Source: Bedellia somnulentella | Lineage: Eukaryota; Arthropoda; Insecta; Lepidoptera; Bedelliidae | Assembly: GCA_963576735.1 (NCBI GenBank) | Contig: CAUYWD010000088.1 | Coordinates: 1 to 64,000 of the forward strand | Length of the DNA stretch: 64,000 nt | Direction of reading: 5' to 3' | In this document: positions 9,399 to 18,254 of the stretch, piece by piece | How positions within the stretch are numbered: the first letter of the stretch is position 1 | Layout of the letters: every line of letters begins with the position of its first letter | Position numbers and translations under genes: made by a program | Notes under the pieces: generated by a model | Database searches by the model: none | Seen by the model: the letters and a program-made list of their open reading frames with translations, nothing else | Told to the model about the DNA's origin: nothing

Positions 9399-9862
9399 AA
9401 TGGTATAAACCCCCCTATCGTGCACCGATCTACTTTGAAGCACCACGTTTATAATGGCTGTTTTACACTGTCAATAAAATTATATTCAATAGTTATTTGA
9501 TCCGGGATGAATCTTGGAACCTTGATATTATCACTCTGTTTGTAGTCATCAATTTTATAGTTTTATACATGAGTATCTTTCAAATAAATCACACTAAGAA
9601 GGGGGACCAGAGACAGAGCAATGTTAGTCAAGCAAGACAAATTTATATATATTTTTTACCTTTTCCGGCTCGCTCGTTGAAGGCTCTGTTTGTTTGTCTG
9701 TTTCCTTGTTTGGAGTATCCTCTTTTTCAGAACCTTTAAAAAGAAGATTCGTTACTAAGTGTTATTATTTCAATATCAAAACTTAATGACAGCTATTATT
9801 AATTTGAATAAGTCGTAATGCCACTAACACTAAGCTGTTAAACGAAGAAGTATCATTATAAC
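9399..9862 (-). repeat. Inverted copy of 21-502 inside the foldback loop
   Basis: High-identity reverse complement of the segment at the start of the window, including the exon-like 74 bp (here 9660-9733) with its AG and GT borders. Homology stops at the point where a tRNA-like retroposon tail begins at 1-20. Confidence 0.8.
9660..9733 (-). other. Exon-like segment, second copy
   Basis: Same 74-bp stretch as 154-227 on the opposite strand, preceded by TTTAAAG and followed by GTAAAA. The reading frame is conserved. Conservation of frame and splice-like borders in both copies is the only support for it being an exon. Confidence 0.35.
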
Positions 9863-10204
9863 ACTTACCAAAAATTAAAAAACTTACATTGAACTTAGCT
9901 TAACTTAGCTTAGAACGTGTCAAATGTTCTTAACAAAACTTTGAAGACGATTTTTCAATATATGCATAAAATTAAATAATATTTATTCTTAATGTTCTTT
10001 ACTCATTTTCCTGGAATTCGCATGCAAAATGGTTGGGGAATGAGGAAACTCAACAGCCAAATACATCCAAAAACATGAAATGCTTTAAAACTAAGTGAAG
10101 CGGGCTTTCGGCTTTAATTTTTATTTCTGAAGTCTTAGGCAATTTAGGATATTATTTTTATTGTACGCCAAATAACTTCTGAAAAGGTAAATGCCACACA
10201 ATAT
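9863..10204. other. Foldback loop, right portion; nothing recognised
   Basis: AT-rich sequence without ORF, repeat match or structural signal that I can see. Confidence 0.4.
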
Positions 10205-10626
10205 CTTTATATACAGCGTGTTAGTTTGACGGCGATTGTTACTTCAATATTAATTCGTATATTAAAGTTTAATGCTTAATATCCACCATATGAAATAAAA
10301 AAACAGGTTAAAACCGCTTTAGCGGAAAAACTTACTTTCTCCATCAGATGGAAAACTGTAGTTACCTACACTAGCCTAGCGCACACACTCCTACCCGTAT
10401 AATGTCTCCGCATTATGACAGCAATGCAAATTTGAATTTCGCGGCCTAAACATGGCCGTTTGATTTTTCTTTGAACTTACCGCCGCGCCTGGTGCCGCTG
10501 TGGTCTTAGTTGCCTCGTATTTCTATCCAGTATTAAATATGGGGTAGTGTAATTCAAACATTTTCAAGTAAATAAAAATGTATGAAGAATAAAAGAGCAT
10601 GTATGAAAAGATTGATGGATGTAAAC
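10205..10626 (-). repeat. Right arm of foldback, innermost part
   Basis: Reverse complement of about 8200-8705 (shared gttagtttgacggcgattgt, ccatcagatggaaaac, tatccagtattaaatatggg). It ends at the target site of the tRNA-like insertion. Confidence 0.8.
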
Positions 10627-10663
10627 AAAGCTAGAGAGATGTTATTAAAGGAAAGAAAAATTT

Positions 10664-10738
10664 CGACACTGGCGGGGTTCGAACCCGCGACCTTCGGGTA
10701 TACGCCCCCGTCGCTCTGCCAACTGAGCTACAGTGTCA
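10664..10738 (-). tRNA. tRNA-like body of a retroposon, second subfamily
   Basis: Reverse strand has A box tagctcagttgg and B box ggttcgaacc with a paired acceptor (GACACTG/CCAGTGTC). The anticodon arm has extra G residues and pairs poorly, so aminoacylation identity cannot be assigned. Repeat-borne. Confidence 0.4.
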
Positions 10739-10986
10739 GTTGGCATCCAGCGCGAAATTTCTCTATCCTTTGTTTCTTTTTTTTTACACGTTCAAGTAGT
10801 GTTTGCGTTTCCTACCTCCGAATTTTAACTAATTCGGACGGCCACTTGTCTACCTTTTCAGATAGAATGCAAATGTTGGAAACGCCTAACTATCACATAA
10901 TTTAATGTTTTTTGACATGAATTCCTCATGTGGGGATTATTACTCATAAATAAAAGATGTTATTAAAGGAAAGAAAATTTTTTTTT

Positions 10987-11060
10987 CGACACTGGCGGGG
11001 TTCGAACCCGCGACCTTCGGGTATACGCCCCCGTCGCTCTGCCAACTGAGCTACAGTGTC
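10987..11060 (-). tRNA. tRNA-like body of a retroposon, second subfamily
   Basis: Nearly identical to 10664-10738, about 323 bp away in direct orientation, each with the same flanking blocks. Repeat-borne. Confidence 0.4.
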
Positions 11061-11312
11061 AGTTGGCATCCAGCGCGAAATTTCTCTATCCTTTGTTTCT
11101 TTTTTTTTTTTTTACACGTTCAAGTAGTGTTTGCGTTTCCTACCTCCGAATTTTAACTAATGCGGACGGCCACTTGTCTACCTTTTCAGATAGAATGCAA
11201 ATGTTGGAAACGCCTAACTATTTTTCTTTCCTTTAATAACATCTTTTATTTATGAGTAATAATCCCCACATGAGGAATTCATGTCAAAAAACATTAAATT
11301 AAAGCTAGAGAG

Positions 11313-11518
11313 GTTTGCCAGGATCGTACGAAGTGGCGATCGATAGTCTCTGCCTACCCCAATGGGAACTAACGGCGTGAGTATGTATGTAATGTATGTC
11401 CTTCATGAGCGTAAGATAATAAATTTAAAAACAAATAGAGACCCTCGAAACGATGCATTTACGTGGCATAAAATAAAGTGCGCAAGAAATACCTATTCAT
11501 TCATTAACCGACATCGAA

Positions 11519-11520
<2 letters not shown>
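11313..11520 (-). repeat. Right arm of foldback, middle part
   Basis: Reverse complement of 7955-8162 (gtttgccaggatcgtacgaa, accctcgaaacgatgcattt). Its end gaaatt is duplicated on the far side of the LINE, at about 15936. Confidence 0.8.
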
Positions 11521-11549
<29 letters not shown>

Positions 11550-11631
11550 AAAAAATGAAATCTTTACAGGTTATACCTAAAGCGATTACATTTCACATGA
11601 TATTATACTTATTTTAACTTATTATTTATTT

Positions 11632-14583
11632 CTACACCTTATTATAACATAAATACTTTAGTGCAGCACATTGGAAGTCACACCAAGAACACGTAAATAT
11701 ATCCACCTCTTCCGATATATTGCCAATAATCGGACTCTCTATCAACAAATTCGTCCGTGACTGAGGAATTTTAAAAAGTCTTCCCCGTCGTCGTCTCAAA
11801 GTTCCAATAGGTACCGCCAAATTTAATGTGCCTAGTATAGTGGGATTATAAATACTCCCTCTTAACACCCTTAGAATATACACCATTAAAGTAAGATCAC
11901 GTCTTACTTCTAATGTGTTGTACCCTACCATACCTAAAACAAATTTAGTGGGATACATTAATGGGTAGAATGGATATACCCCATACAATTTCAAATACAA
12001 AAATCTTAAAAATTTATTCTGAATTTTCTCCACCATGAGACTATACTTAGTTTCATGGGGAGCCCAGATGACTGCGTTAAATTCTAATTTTGTCCTAACT
12101 AAACAATTGTAAAGGGCTTTAATTGCATTAATATTTGTAAAATCTCGTGCAGTTCGAATTACAAAACCCAACGTTCTAAACGCCTTCTTACAAATATCAA
12201 TAATGTGGGAACTAAAAGATAGATCTGAGGTAAAATTAACCCCTAAATCCCTAACAGACTGCACTCTGGGCAGAACTTCCTCCTTAATTTGATACCGGTA
12301 ATGGTAAACCGTCTGTTTTTTACTAAATGTAATTACTGCACATTTCCTCGAATTAAAATATAATTTATTCTTATCCCCCCAGCAAATTATTCTATTAATG
12401 TCCTCCTGCAAGTGTTTACAATCATCTTCACTTTCTATTGGATGCAATAATTTAACATCATCCGCAAAAATAAGGCAAGTTGCATGGTGAACTACTTTCG
12501 GCAAGTCATTTATCATAATCAAGAACTCCAATGGACCCAAGTTACTTCCTTGACTGACGCCGGAATGAGTATAATACTCGTCAGATAAATAACCGCCATA
12601 ATCCACGTACTGCCGTCTGTTACGTAAATAACTTGCAAAAAGTAGCATAGAGTGCGGCGTGAAACCCATTTCCGATAATTTGGCAAGTATAATATCACCA
12701 TCCACAGTATCAAAAGCTTTTTTAATGTCAAAGTAGGAGACGTCAACACTCTTTCCAGCATCTATTTGAGGTGTTATTAAAGCCATTAGATTTATTAAAT
12801 TAGTACTAGTGCTTTGTTTTGGTCTAAAACCGTGCTGACTCTCTGACAATTGTGTTCCAATTTGATCTTGAATACATCTATGTATCGACGATTCGAACAC
12901 TTTTGCGAAAGCTGACAAAACTGCTACCGGTCGATAATCTGTTACTTCTGAGCTTAGTTTGCCTTTAGGTACAGGTACAACACGAGATAACTTCCATCTA
13001 TCAGGAAAACTCGCTTCTGCAAGACACATATTAAAAATGAATAAAAGTGGATCCTCTAGTACGGCTCTACAGTCCCTCACAATGAAAGCGGGTATCCCAT
13101 CCGGGCCGGCCGACGTCTTGGCGGGCAGCCGCGCCAGCGCGTCGCGCACCTCGCGGTGGCTGAGCGCCGTGAGGTGCACGCGCGCTGCCGCGATGGCCGT
13201 CGAGCCCGTCGCCGCCGCCTCCGCTGCCATTGCATCCGGGACGCTGAGGCTTGGCTTGTTCTGAGCATATACTGATTTAAAGAAAGATGAAAATTCCTTT
13301 ACCGTTTCTTCCTTTGTTAAAGCTAAACCATTCTTAGTAATAACATTTTTATGTGAATTCTGTTTTTGAGCCTTTACATACGACCAGAACAATTTAGGAT
13401 CTTTGGAAAGAACGAATTGCATTCTACATTCATAATTCTGTCTCGCTTTGTTTAATTCAACCTTTAATCTAGCTCTAAGCCTCGCAAAATTGTTGTAATC
13501 ACTTTGTGACCTACTTATTTTGAATATTTTATGCAATTTAGCCTTATTTATTATGTCGCGTTTAATTTCCGGAGTATACCATTCAGGATATACATACCTG
13601 TGGGCTCCGGAATAACGCTTTTTTTGTGGAACGCAGTCCTCTAATATGCTATCAAATATGCTATAAAAATAGTCTAATGCCTCAATAGAATTTTCAGCTA
13701 AATACAAGTTACTCCAGTCTATCATTAATAACTTACTGTATAATAAAGAAAAATTAGCTTTCCTAAAGTCTAGTTCAATTTTATTGTATTTATTTAAATT
13801 AACGGATGTCTGAGATAACGACGAGGAAGATTCGTATGCACCACTATTTATGCCACATCGAGCCAAACACAACATTACATCCAATGGTGGATGATGCGCA
13901 TCCACGCTAATTAGCGGTTCTTTTGATAACGTCACCGCTCGACATATATTCTTATTAGTTGGACTCAACACTAAATCTAAGCATCGTTGATTTTTATTCA
14001 AGATTTTGTTCTCTTGTGTGACTCCACAATAAGTGCAAAAGTATTCAAAGTAATTTTGTACCTCATTTGAACATGAAAAAAGATTAAAATCGCCTATAAT
14101 TATTAACTTATCTATAAATTTCAATGCAAGTGACTCTAAAATTTCAAACAATTTATAATATTGATCATCATTACTCTTAGGTGGAATGTAAATAACACAT
14201 ATACAAAACAAAAACTTATTTTTTCTTACTACCCGCGCTGATATTAATTCAAAGGCGAAGTCATCGGCGCTGACGTTACCCGGCAACTCTACGCGATGTA
14301 GTTCATATTCGGGTGTGGCCACTAACATAGCGCCCCCCATTTTCCTGCCATCGCTTCTATCACATCTTGCAATGTTAAAACTTGATGGTACTAACTCAGC
14401 ATCGTAAATTGATTCATTTAAGCCTGTTTCAGTAATGGCATATAGGCAAGCCGACCCAATACTAAGGTTCATTTTAAATTCCCTTAATTTAGTTCTTAAC
14501 CCTCTTACATTTTGGTAGTATAGCTGAATGTTCTTAACTGGTTTGTTCTTTTGTCTTAATCCTCCGAAACCAAATCCATTCGG
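11632..14583 (-). CDS. LINE ORF2: endonuclease and reverse transcriptase
   Basis: Open frame of about 984 codons; the first Met is at 14472 (946 residues). The endonuclease starts upstream of that Met: YYQNVRGLRTK lies in frame before it and AITETGLN, YIPPKSN, GDFNLF and DAHHPPLD follow. RT has YRPVAVLSAFAKVFE, HGFRPKQST, YFDIKKAFDTVD, SGVSQGSNLGP and catalytic IFADDVKLL (12446-12469). ORF2 overlaps the last ~50 nt of ORF1 in the +1 frame and no ATG lies in the overlap (in-frame TAG at 14584-14586). Termination-reinitiation at a non-AUG codon or +1 frameshifting is needed. A GC-rich block at 13080-13255 encodes an Ala-rich linker between endonuclease and RT. Confidence 0.9.
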   Translation of the reverse strand, partial: PNGFGFGGLRQKNKPVKNIQLYYQNVRGLRTKLREFKMNLSIGSACLYAITETGLNESIYDAELVPSSFNIARCDRSDGRKMGGAMLVATPEYELHRVELPGNVSADDFAFELISARVVRKNKFLFCICVIYIPPKSNDDQYYKLFEILESLALKFIDKLIIIGDFNLFSCSNEVQNYFEYFCTYCGVTQENKILNKNQRCLDLVLSPTNKNICRAVTLSKEPLISVDAHHPPLDVMLCLARCGINSGAYESSSSLSQTSVNLNKYNKIELDFRKANFSLLYSKLLMIDWSNLYLAENSIEALDYFYSIFDSILEDCVPQKKRYSGAHRYVYPEWYTPEIKRDIINKAKLHKIFKISRSQSDYNNFARLRARLKVELNKARQNYECRMQFVLSKDPKLFWSYVKAQKQNSHKNVITKNGLALTKEETVKEFSSFFKSVYAQNKPSLSVPDAMAAEAAATGSTAIAAARVHLTALSHREVRDALARLPAKTSAGPDGIPAFIVRDCRAVLEDPLLFIFNMCLAEASFPDRWKLSRVVPVPKGKLSSEVTDYRPVAVLSAFAKVFESSIHRCIQDQIGTQLSESQHGFRPKQSTSTNLINLMALITPQIDAGKSVDVSYFDIKKAFDTVDGDIILAKLSEMGFTPHSMLLFASYLRNRRQYVDYGGYLSDEYYTHSGVSQGSNLGPLEFLIMINDLPKVVHHATCLIFADDVKLLHPIESEDDCKHLQEDINRIICWGDKNKLYFNSRKCAVITFSKKQTVYHYRYQIKEEVLPRVQSVRDLGVNFTSDLSFSSHIIDICKKAFRTLGFVIRTARDFTNINAIKALYNCLVRTKLEFNAVIWAPHETKYSLMVEKIQNKFLRFLYLKLYGVYPFYPLMYPTKFVLGMVGYNTLEVRRDLTLMVYILRVLRGSIYNPTILGTLNLAVPIGTLRRRRGRLFKIPQSRTNLLIESPIIGNISEEVDIFTCSWCDFQCAALKYLCYNKV
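13080..13255 (-). other. GC-rich patch inside LINE ORF2
   Basis: About 175 bp made largely of GCC/GCG/CGC-type codons (DAMAAEAAATGSTAIAAARV region and the following LPAKTSAGPDGIP) lies in an otherwise AT-rich ORF. The frame is maintained. The C-terminal part contains the conserved SAGPDGIP motif that opens the RT domain, so the block is part of the protein and not an insertion outside it. Confidence 0.7.
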
Positions 14584-15730
14584 CTAATTTAACATCGACT
14601 GGCCATTTGTCCGGATCGCAAACATCATCATAGCATGATTCGGGCAACCCCACTCTATATGAAACGTAGTCTCTTTCACTCTTAAATTTAATTTTTTCCA
14701 CGGTTATATCCTTTTCTTTTCCTATTAGACTCTCTAAGTGATTTTTCATCCCTTCATCGGTTGTAGACTTTTTTAGTCCCCAAACATGTAAATGCTTCTT
14801 TTTTTCTACTCCCTCAATTCCCGTTACTAAAGAAGCACCACCTTTAATTATATTAGTTTTTCTATTAATATTCCTTCTTTTTGTAACTGTAGTCCAATTA
14901 TCCTGATGATCATTTTGTAATTGGTTTCCCCGCGAGTGAGTTTGAATTGTCTCACTCACTGGTTTCCTGGCCACAGCCGCAAATGATTTTGCAATCCCCA
15001 TTTCCAATTCCAATGGCCGCTGCGGCGGCGGCGGCGGCGGCTCTTGCGCAATCTCAGCCTGCAGTGATAGATGCGCCATCTCAGCCGACGGTAGTGCCGG
15101 ACGGTTCTTATTGTTTGAGAAAGATCGCCCGCTATTTAGTATGACGCTTTGATTATTATTAGTTCCAGTGCTAGTTAAGTGCTTCGAAAGTTCGGTTTGC
15201 AAACGAGATACTTCTGATTTTAACTGTTGACACTCATTTTTGAAACATTCCAATTCTGAATTCAACCGTTTGTTTTCTAAAGTTAAATCTAGTGTACTTG
15301 TTATTCTTTCAACTAATTTTTCTTCCAATATTTGCATTCTGGTAACGATTACCTTATTCAACTCTTCAACTATATTATTGATAGGCTGACATACATCAAC
15401 AGACTTGTCCTGAACGCACTCCCTAGAAGTCAGTTTTTCTGGAGAAGATAGCAACACTTCCTCATAAGACATATTGGCGGTCATGTCCAGATTGATTGTA
15501 TTATTATTTCTGGTTGTCTTGGAACCCCTCACTGGAGTTTCATCCGTTACCACCACACGTCTCGTGACGTTTATACAATCCTGGCAGTTATACCTTTTAA
15601 TTTCTTCCTGATGTTGTTTATATTGTTGCTCCGTAATATTAAGGCATCCATAGTGATAACACCTCTTACAAGAAATGCATTTCACCTTCACCAGATCATC
15701 AACATCCCGAGAACACATAAGACATTTCAT
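14534..15730 (-). CDS. LINE ORF1 protein: PHD finger, coiled coil, RRM-like domain
   Basis: 398 residues. A C4HC3 PHD-like zinc finger occupies residues 3-52 (Cys3, 6, 18, 21, His26, Cys29, 49, 52). A Leu/Glu-rich coiled-coil stretch spans about 120-190. A poly-proline run PPPPPP near 233 is encoded by a GCG/CCG repeat. A C-terminal RRM-like or transposase-22-like domain (KKHLHVWGLKKSTTDEGM onwards) occupies about 310-390. Such proteins coat the LINE RNA as a ribonucleoprotein and may bring chromatin targeting through the PHD finger (family knowledge). It starts at an ATG 200 nt from the element's 5' end and ends TAA at 14534-14536. Confidence 0.85.
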   Translation of the reverse strand: MKCLMCSRDVDDLVKVKCISCKRCYHYGCLNITEQQYKQHQEEIKRYNCQDCINVTRRVVVTDETPVRGSKTTRNNNTINLDMTANMSYEEVLLSSPEKLTSRECVQDKSVDVCQPINNIVEELNKVIVTRMQILEEKLVERITSTLDLTLENKRLNSELECFKNECQQLKSEVSRLQTELSKHLTSTGTNNNQSVILNSGRSFSNNKNRPALPSAEMAHLSLQAEIAQEPPPPPPQRPLELEMGIAKSFAAVARKPVSETIQTHSRGNQLQNDHQDNWTTVTKRRNINRKTNIIKGGASLVTGIEGVEKKKHLHVWGLKKSTTDEGMKNHLESLIGKEKDITVEKIKFKSERDYVSYRVGLPESCYDDVCDPDKWPVDVKLAEWIWFRRIKTKEQTS

Positions 15731-15936
15731 CCCGAAAGATGGAAGTGAACACTATTCACAAATACTTGCGTTTTTTACTTGCACTACATTTCCTATAGGT
15801 GGTAGTCACACGTAAACACTTTATATATACTTTTACTACTCCAAATTAACTTGAAATTAATAAAAAATGATTAAATTATCGGACCAAATATTTTCCGATG
15901 TTTACTATTCAGTGGGTATATGTGATGTGATGATGA

Positions 15937-17336
15937 AATTGGAGGAGTTCTTGGTGTTTACTAAACTCTCTCGGGGCTAAAGGGCTCTAAACGGGTGTAT
16001 CTGTACTCTATCACACTCAACTAAAGAATATGAATAAAAATAACTCACCCCGTTTTGATTGGCAGTGGCAGATCCCGGCTATCACCTTTATTTGCGCAAA
16101 ACGCAGAACATTTTGAGAATTAACATTATAAAACACAAACACTGAATGTAACCATAACACGACTACCATAGAATGAAAAAGATAGTTATAATACCATTGT
16201 GTATTTCAATGGTATCAATTCACTTCAGGCAGTAAAATACATACATACACATACTCACGGTTATAAATCCCTAGATGGGGTAGCCAGAGCTAAGGAATTA
16301 GAAATTTCTCAGCCACTTTTGGAAAGTTTAGTGGGGAAAAGATGGTAAAATAAAGGTTGTTGGTGATGGGTCTCCATCTCCAACCTCATCGCCCAAAATC
16401 CCTTAAAAACCCCAATACCGTTAGTCGCCTCTTACGTACACCCACCGGAAAAAATGGGGTAGTGGTATTCTAAGCCGAAACTACACTGCACAGCCGACAC
16501 TACACAGCACCTTGTTCAAAATGTGCACCGTTAACTAACAAACACGCTTCAGCACGTTTAAGTACATTTGCCCGTACTCGTGAAAGTATGTGCATCATTT
16601 TGTATTTCACGAAATGCACTTCGAATGCGTAATCTTAGCTCCCGTGGGTTATTAACTCACAACACTATCACAACACAAGATACTGAAACTGAACTCACAC
16701 TCCGAAAATTAATGCGATAAATCAAAGTGACCTCCAATCATAAGCAAAAGCAACACAAACACAATGAGCTACAAACAACTAACTTAGTACTAATACTGTT
16801 CCTTTGATGTCATGCCGACAAGCCCGCCCGACATGATACATGCAGATTTTGAATTTCGCGGCGATATGTTTAAGTATAATTTTTCTCTGAACATACTGCC
16901 GCTCCCAGTGCCTCATTGCTCTTAGTCGCCTAGTATTTCAACGCAGTATTAACTATGGGGTAGTGTTATTCAAATTTATCACGTCAAATAATAACATGTA
17001 AAAAATAAGAAGATATTAGAAGCTAAGTTCGATTGATTACTTTACTGACCTTGATTTGATTTGGCCGCCCCGGTTAAGGGTCAGCGGACGGCGGCGGCGG
17101 ATCGCATGTCATCTGAGTTGTATTTACGCATCACCCACACTCGCCCGCCTTGTCATCGCGTTTCACTCACACATTAAGCGTGTTGGTGTCTATAGTACTA
17201 CTTTCTTAGTGCAAATTTTAACAAAATTTGAAAAAAATAAAAGTGTGTTTTTTTTCAACGAATTCTGACTCTATACGTGATAATTAATCATAATTTTCAT
17301 TGAAAACAGTTCGTTACAATTACACCCTGTATAAAA
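15937..17336 (-). repeat. Right arm of foldback, outer part
   Basis: Reverse complement of 7315-7955 plus 3555-3860 (shared ctctcggggctaaagggctc, cacactccgaaaattaatgc, acaagcccgcccgacatgat). About 16175-16660 is extra relative to the left arm and includes a SINE-like insertion (16228-16480). It terminates at caattacaccctg followed by tata. Confidence 0.8.
16228..16480 (+). repeat. SINE-like element within foldback arm
   Basis: Block starting catacatacacatactcacgg, through ggggtagccagagctaagga, ggttgttggtgatgggtctc and ccgttagtcgcctcttacgt. The same order occurs inverted at 31735-31965 and partly at 28500-28590. It is absent from the left arm, so it inserted after the foldback formed. Confidence 0.6.
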
Positions 17337-17339
17337 TCG

Positions 17340-17605
17340 TTCCGCTACTGACTGACTCACTGAGAGCTGAAAGTTAGTAGGCAGATAGTTTTAGTGCTTA
17401 AAAGACACGGGAACGCGAATTATGGGCGAAATTGAAGTTTGTATGAAATTTTGCCAATTTCGATTGTATCAGGTTGAAATTTGGTATAAAGACTTCTCAA
17501 CAAATAATTAATGAACATTACAGCAGGGTTACCAGAAATCATTACGGGAAAATAAATAACAGGCGATAATAGTGTACATGAAACTTCTATAACTTAATTC
17601 CATCT
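17340..17605. other. Intergenic, nothing recognised
   Basis: No ORF, repeat partner or regulatory signal is visible, apart from a ctgactgactcactgag microrepeat at 17350. Confidence 0.4.
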
Positions 17606-18177
17606 TTTTTTTTTTATTTATTACATTTGGAACACCAGCAGCTTAAACAACTTACATTAAATGAAAAGTAATATAAAAACTATTATTTCGTTGTAAAAGC
17701 CTATTATAAAAGCCTATATAGGTGTATACGACATTTGTAAATGAAAATATTAAAACGGGAATTTATATAAACATAACAATATTAATCTATTAAAAGTAAT
17801 ATAAAAAAAAGTTTTCTAAGTACTAATTACAAGTCTATAAAAATGTTTAATAATTAACAATTCAATAAAACTACAAACAATATTTATATGCATAATATTT
17901 TTTTCTTAAAACTATTAAATGAATCATGAAAAATGTCAAGATTATCCAATTTACTGCTATAGATATTATGAAGGTCACATAGCCTATTTATAGGTGAATG
18001 GGAGCCTAAATTTGTACGGGGTTGAGGCCCACACATAAGTTTTTTTATTGGATGTCTTGGATATTTAAAAGGAATTGGCTATGAAATATTTTCAAGAACA
18101 TCAGGACAGTCGACAATTAGTCCTGTCTTGACAAGATTATTAATATAGTATTTTCTAAGATTTTCACGATTGCACAT

Positions 18178-18254
18178 TATAATTGAAACAACTTTTGATT
18201 TTCGGATATTTTAATCGCGTATTATTACATTATTTTTAAAGCCCGACGTTGATA
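18178..18254 (+). repeat. Penelope terminal inverted repeat, left
   Basis: Reverse complement of 19158-19234 over about 76 bp. Confidence 0.85.

Larger units (their letters stand above)
10639..11300. mobile_element. tRNA-like retroposon cluster, 12-bp target duplication with preserved empty site
   Basis: Bounded by AAAGCTAGAGAG at 10627-10638 and 11301-11312. The left foldback arm keeps the unoccupied site (revcomp of 8163-8174 region: a single aaagctagagagg), proving insertion. Inside are two direct minus-strand units with tRNA-like bodies (10664-10738 and 10987-11060), then an inverted partial unit (11221-11300) that mirrors 10900-10975. The anticodon region differs from the 3387 group (gcgtata versus gcgttca), so this is a distinct subfamily. 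There is no ORF. Confidence 0.75.
11526..15936 (-). mobile_element. Jockey-type LINE, near full length, both ORFs intact
   Basis: The element interrupts the right foldback arm. GAAATT occurs on both sides (11515-11520 and about 15935-15940) and once only in the empty left arm near 7955. The 3' end (low coordinates) is an (AAAT)n run at 11521-11545. Order on the minus strand is 5' UTR (15731-15936), ORF1 (PHD finger, coiled coil, RRM-like), ORF2 (endonuclease, RT). Both frames are uninterrupted, so this is probably a young copy. Confidence 0.85.
3555..17336. mobile_element. Giant composite foldback element
   Basis: Left arm pieces 3555-3860 and 7315-8705 pair as reverse complements with right arm pieces 10205-10620, 11313-11520 and 15937-17336. 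The outer ends read cagggtgtaattgtaacga and its inverse, each abutting tata, so the target duplication may be TA. Two LINEs (3861-7314, 11526-15936) and a tRNA-like retroposon cluster (10639-11300) interrupt the arms. Each can be excised because the opposite arm preserves the uninterrupted sequence. The 1.5 kb loop (8706-10204) carries the exon-like inverted copy. No transposase is visible, so it is non-autonomous and the superfamily is unknown. Confidence 0.75.

Noticed and set aside
2427..11060. Cluster of functional host tRNA genes
   Set aside because: Every copy lies in the same flanking repeat, several form palindromes, anticodon loops vary or lack U33, and insertions have target duplications. 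They are retroposon parts.
12959..13264. 101-codon plus-strand ORF rich in Ala/Ser/Arg
   Set aside because: Antisense shadow of the GC-rich patch in the LINE ORF2; no independent support.
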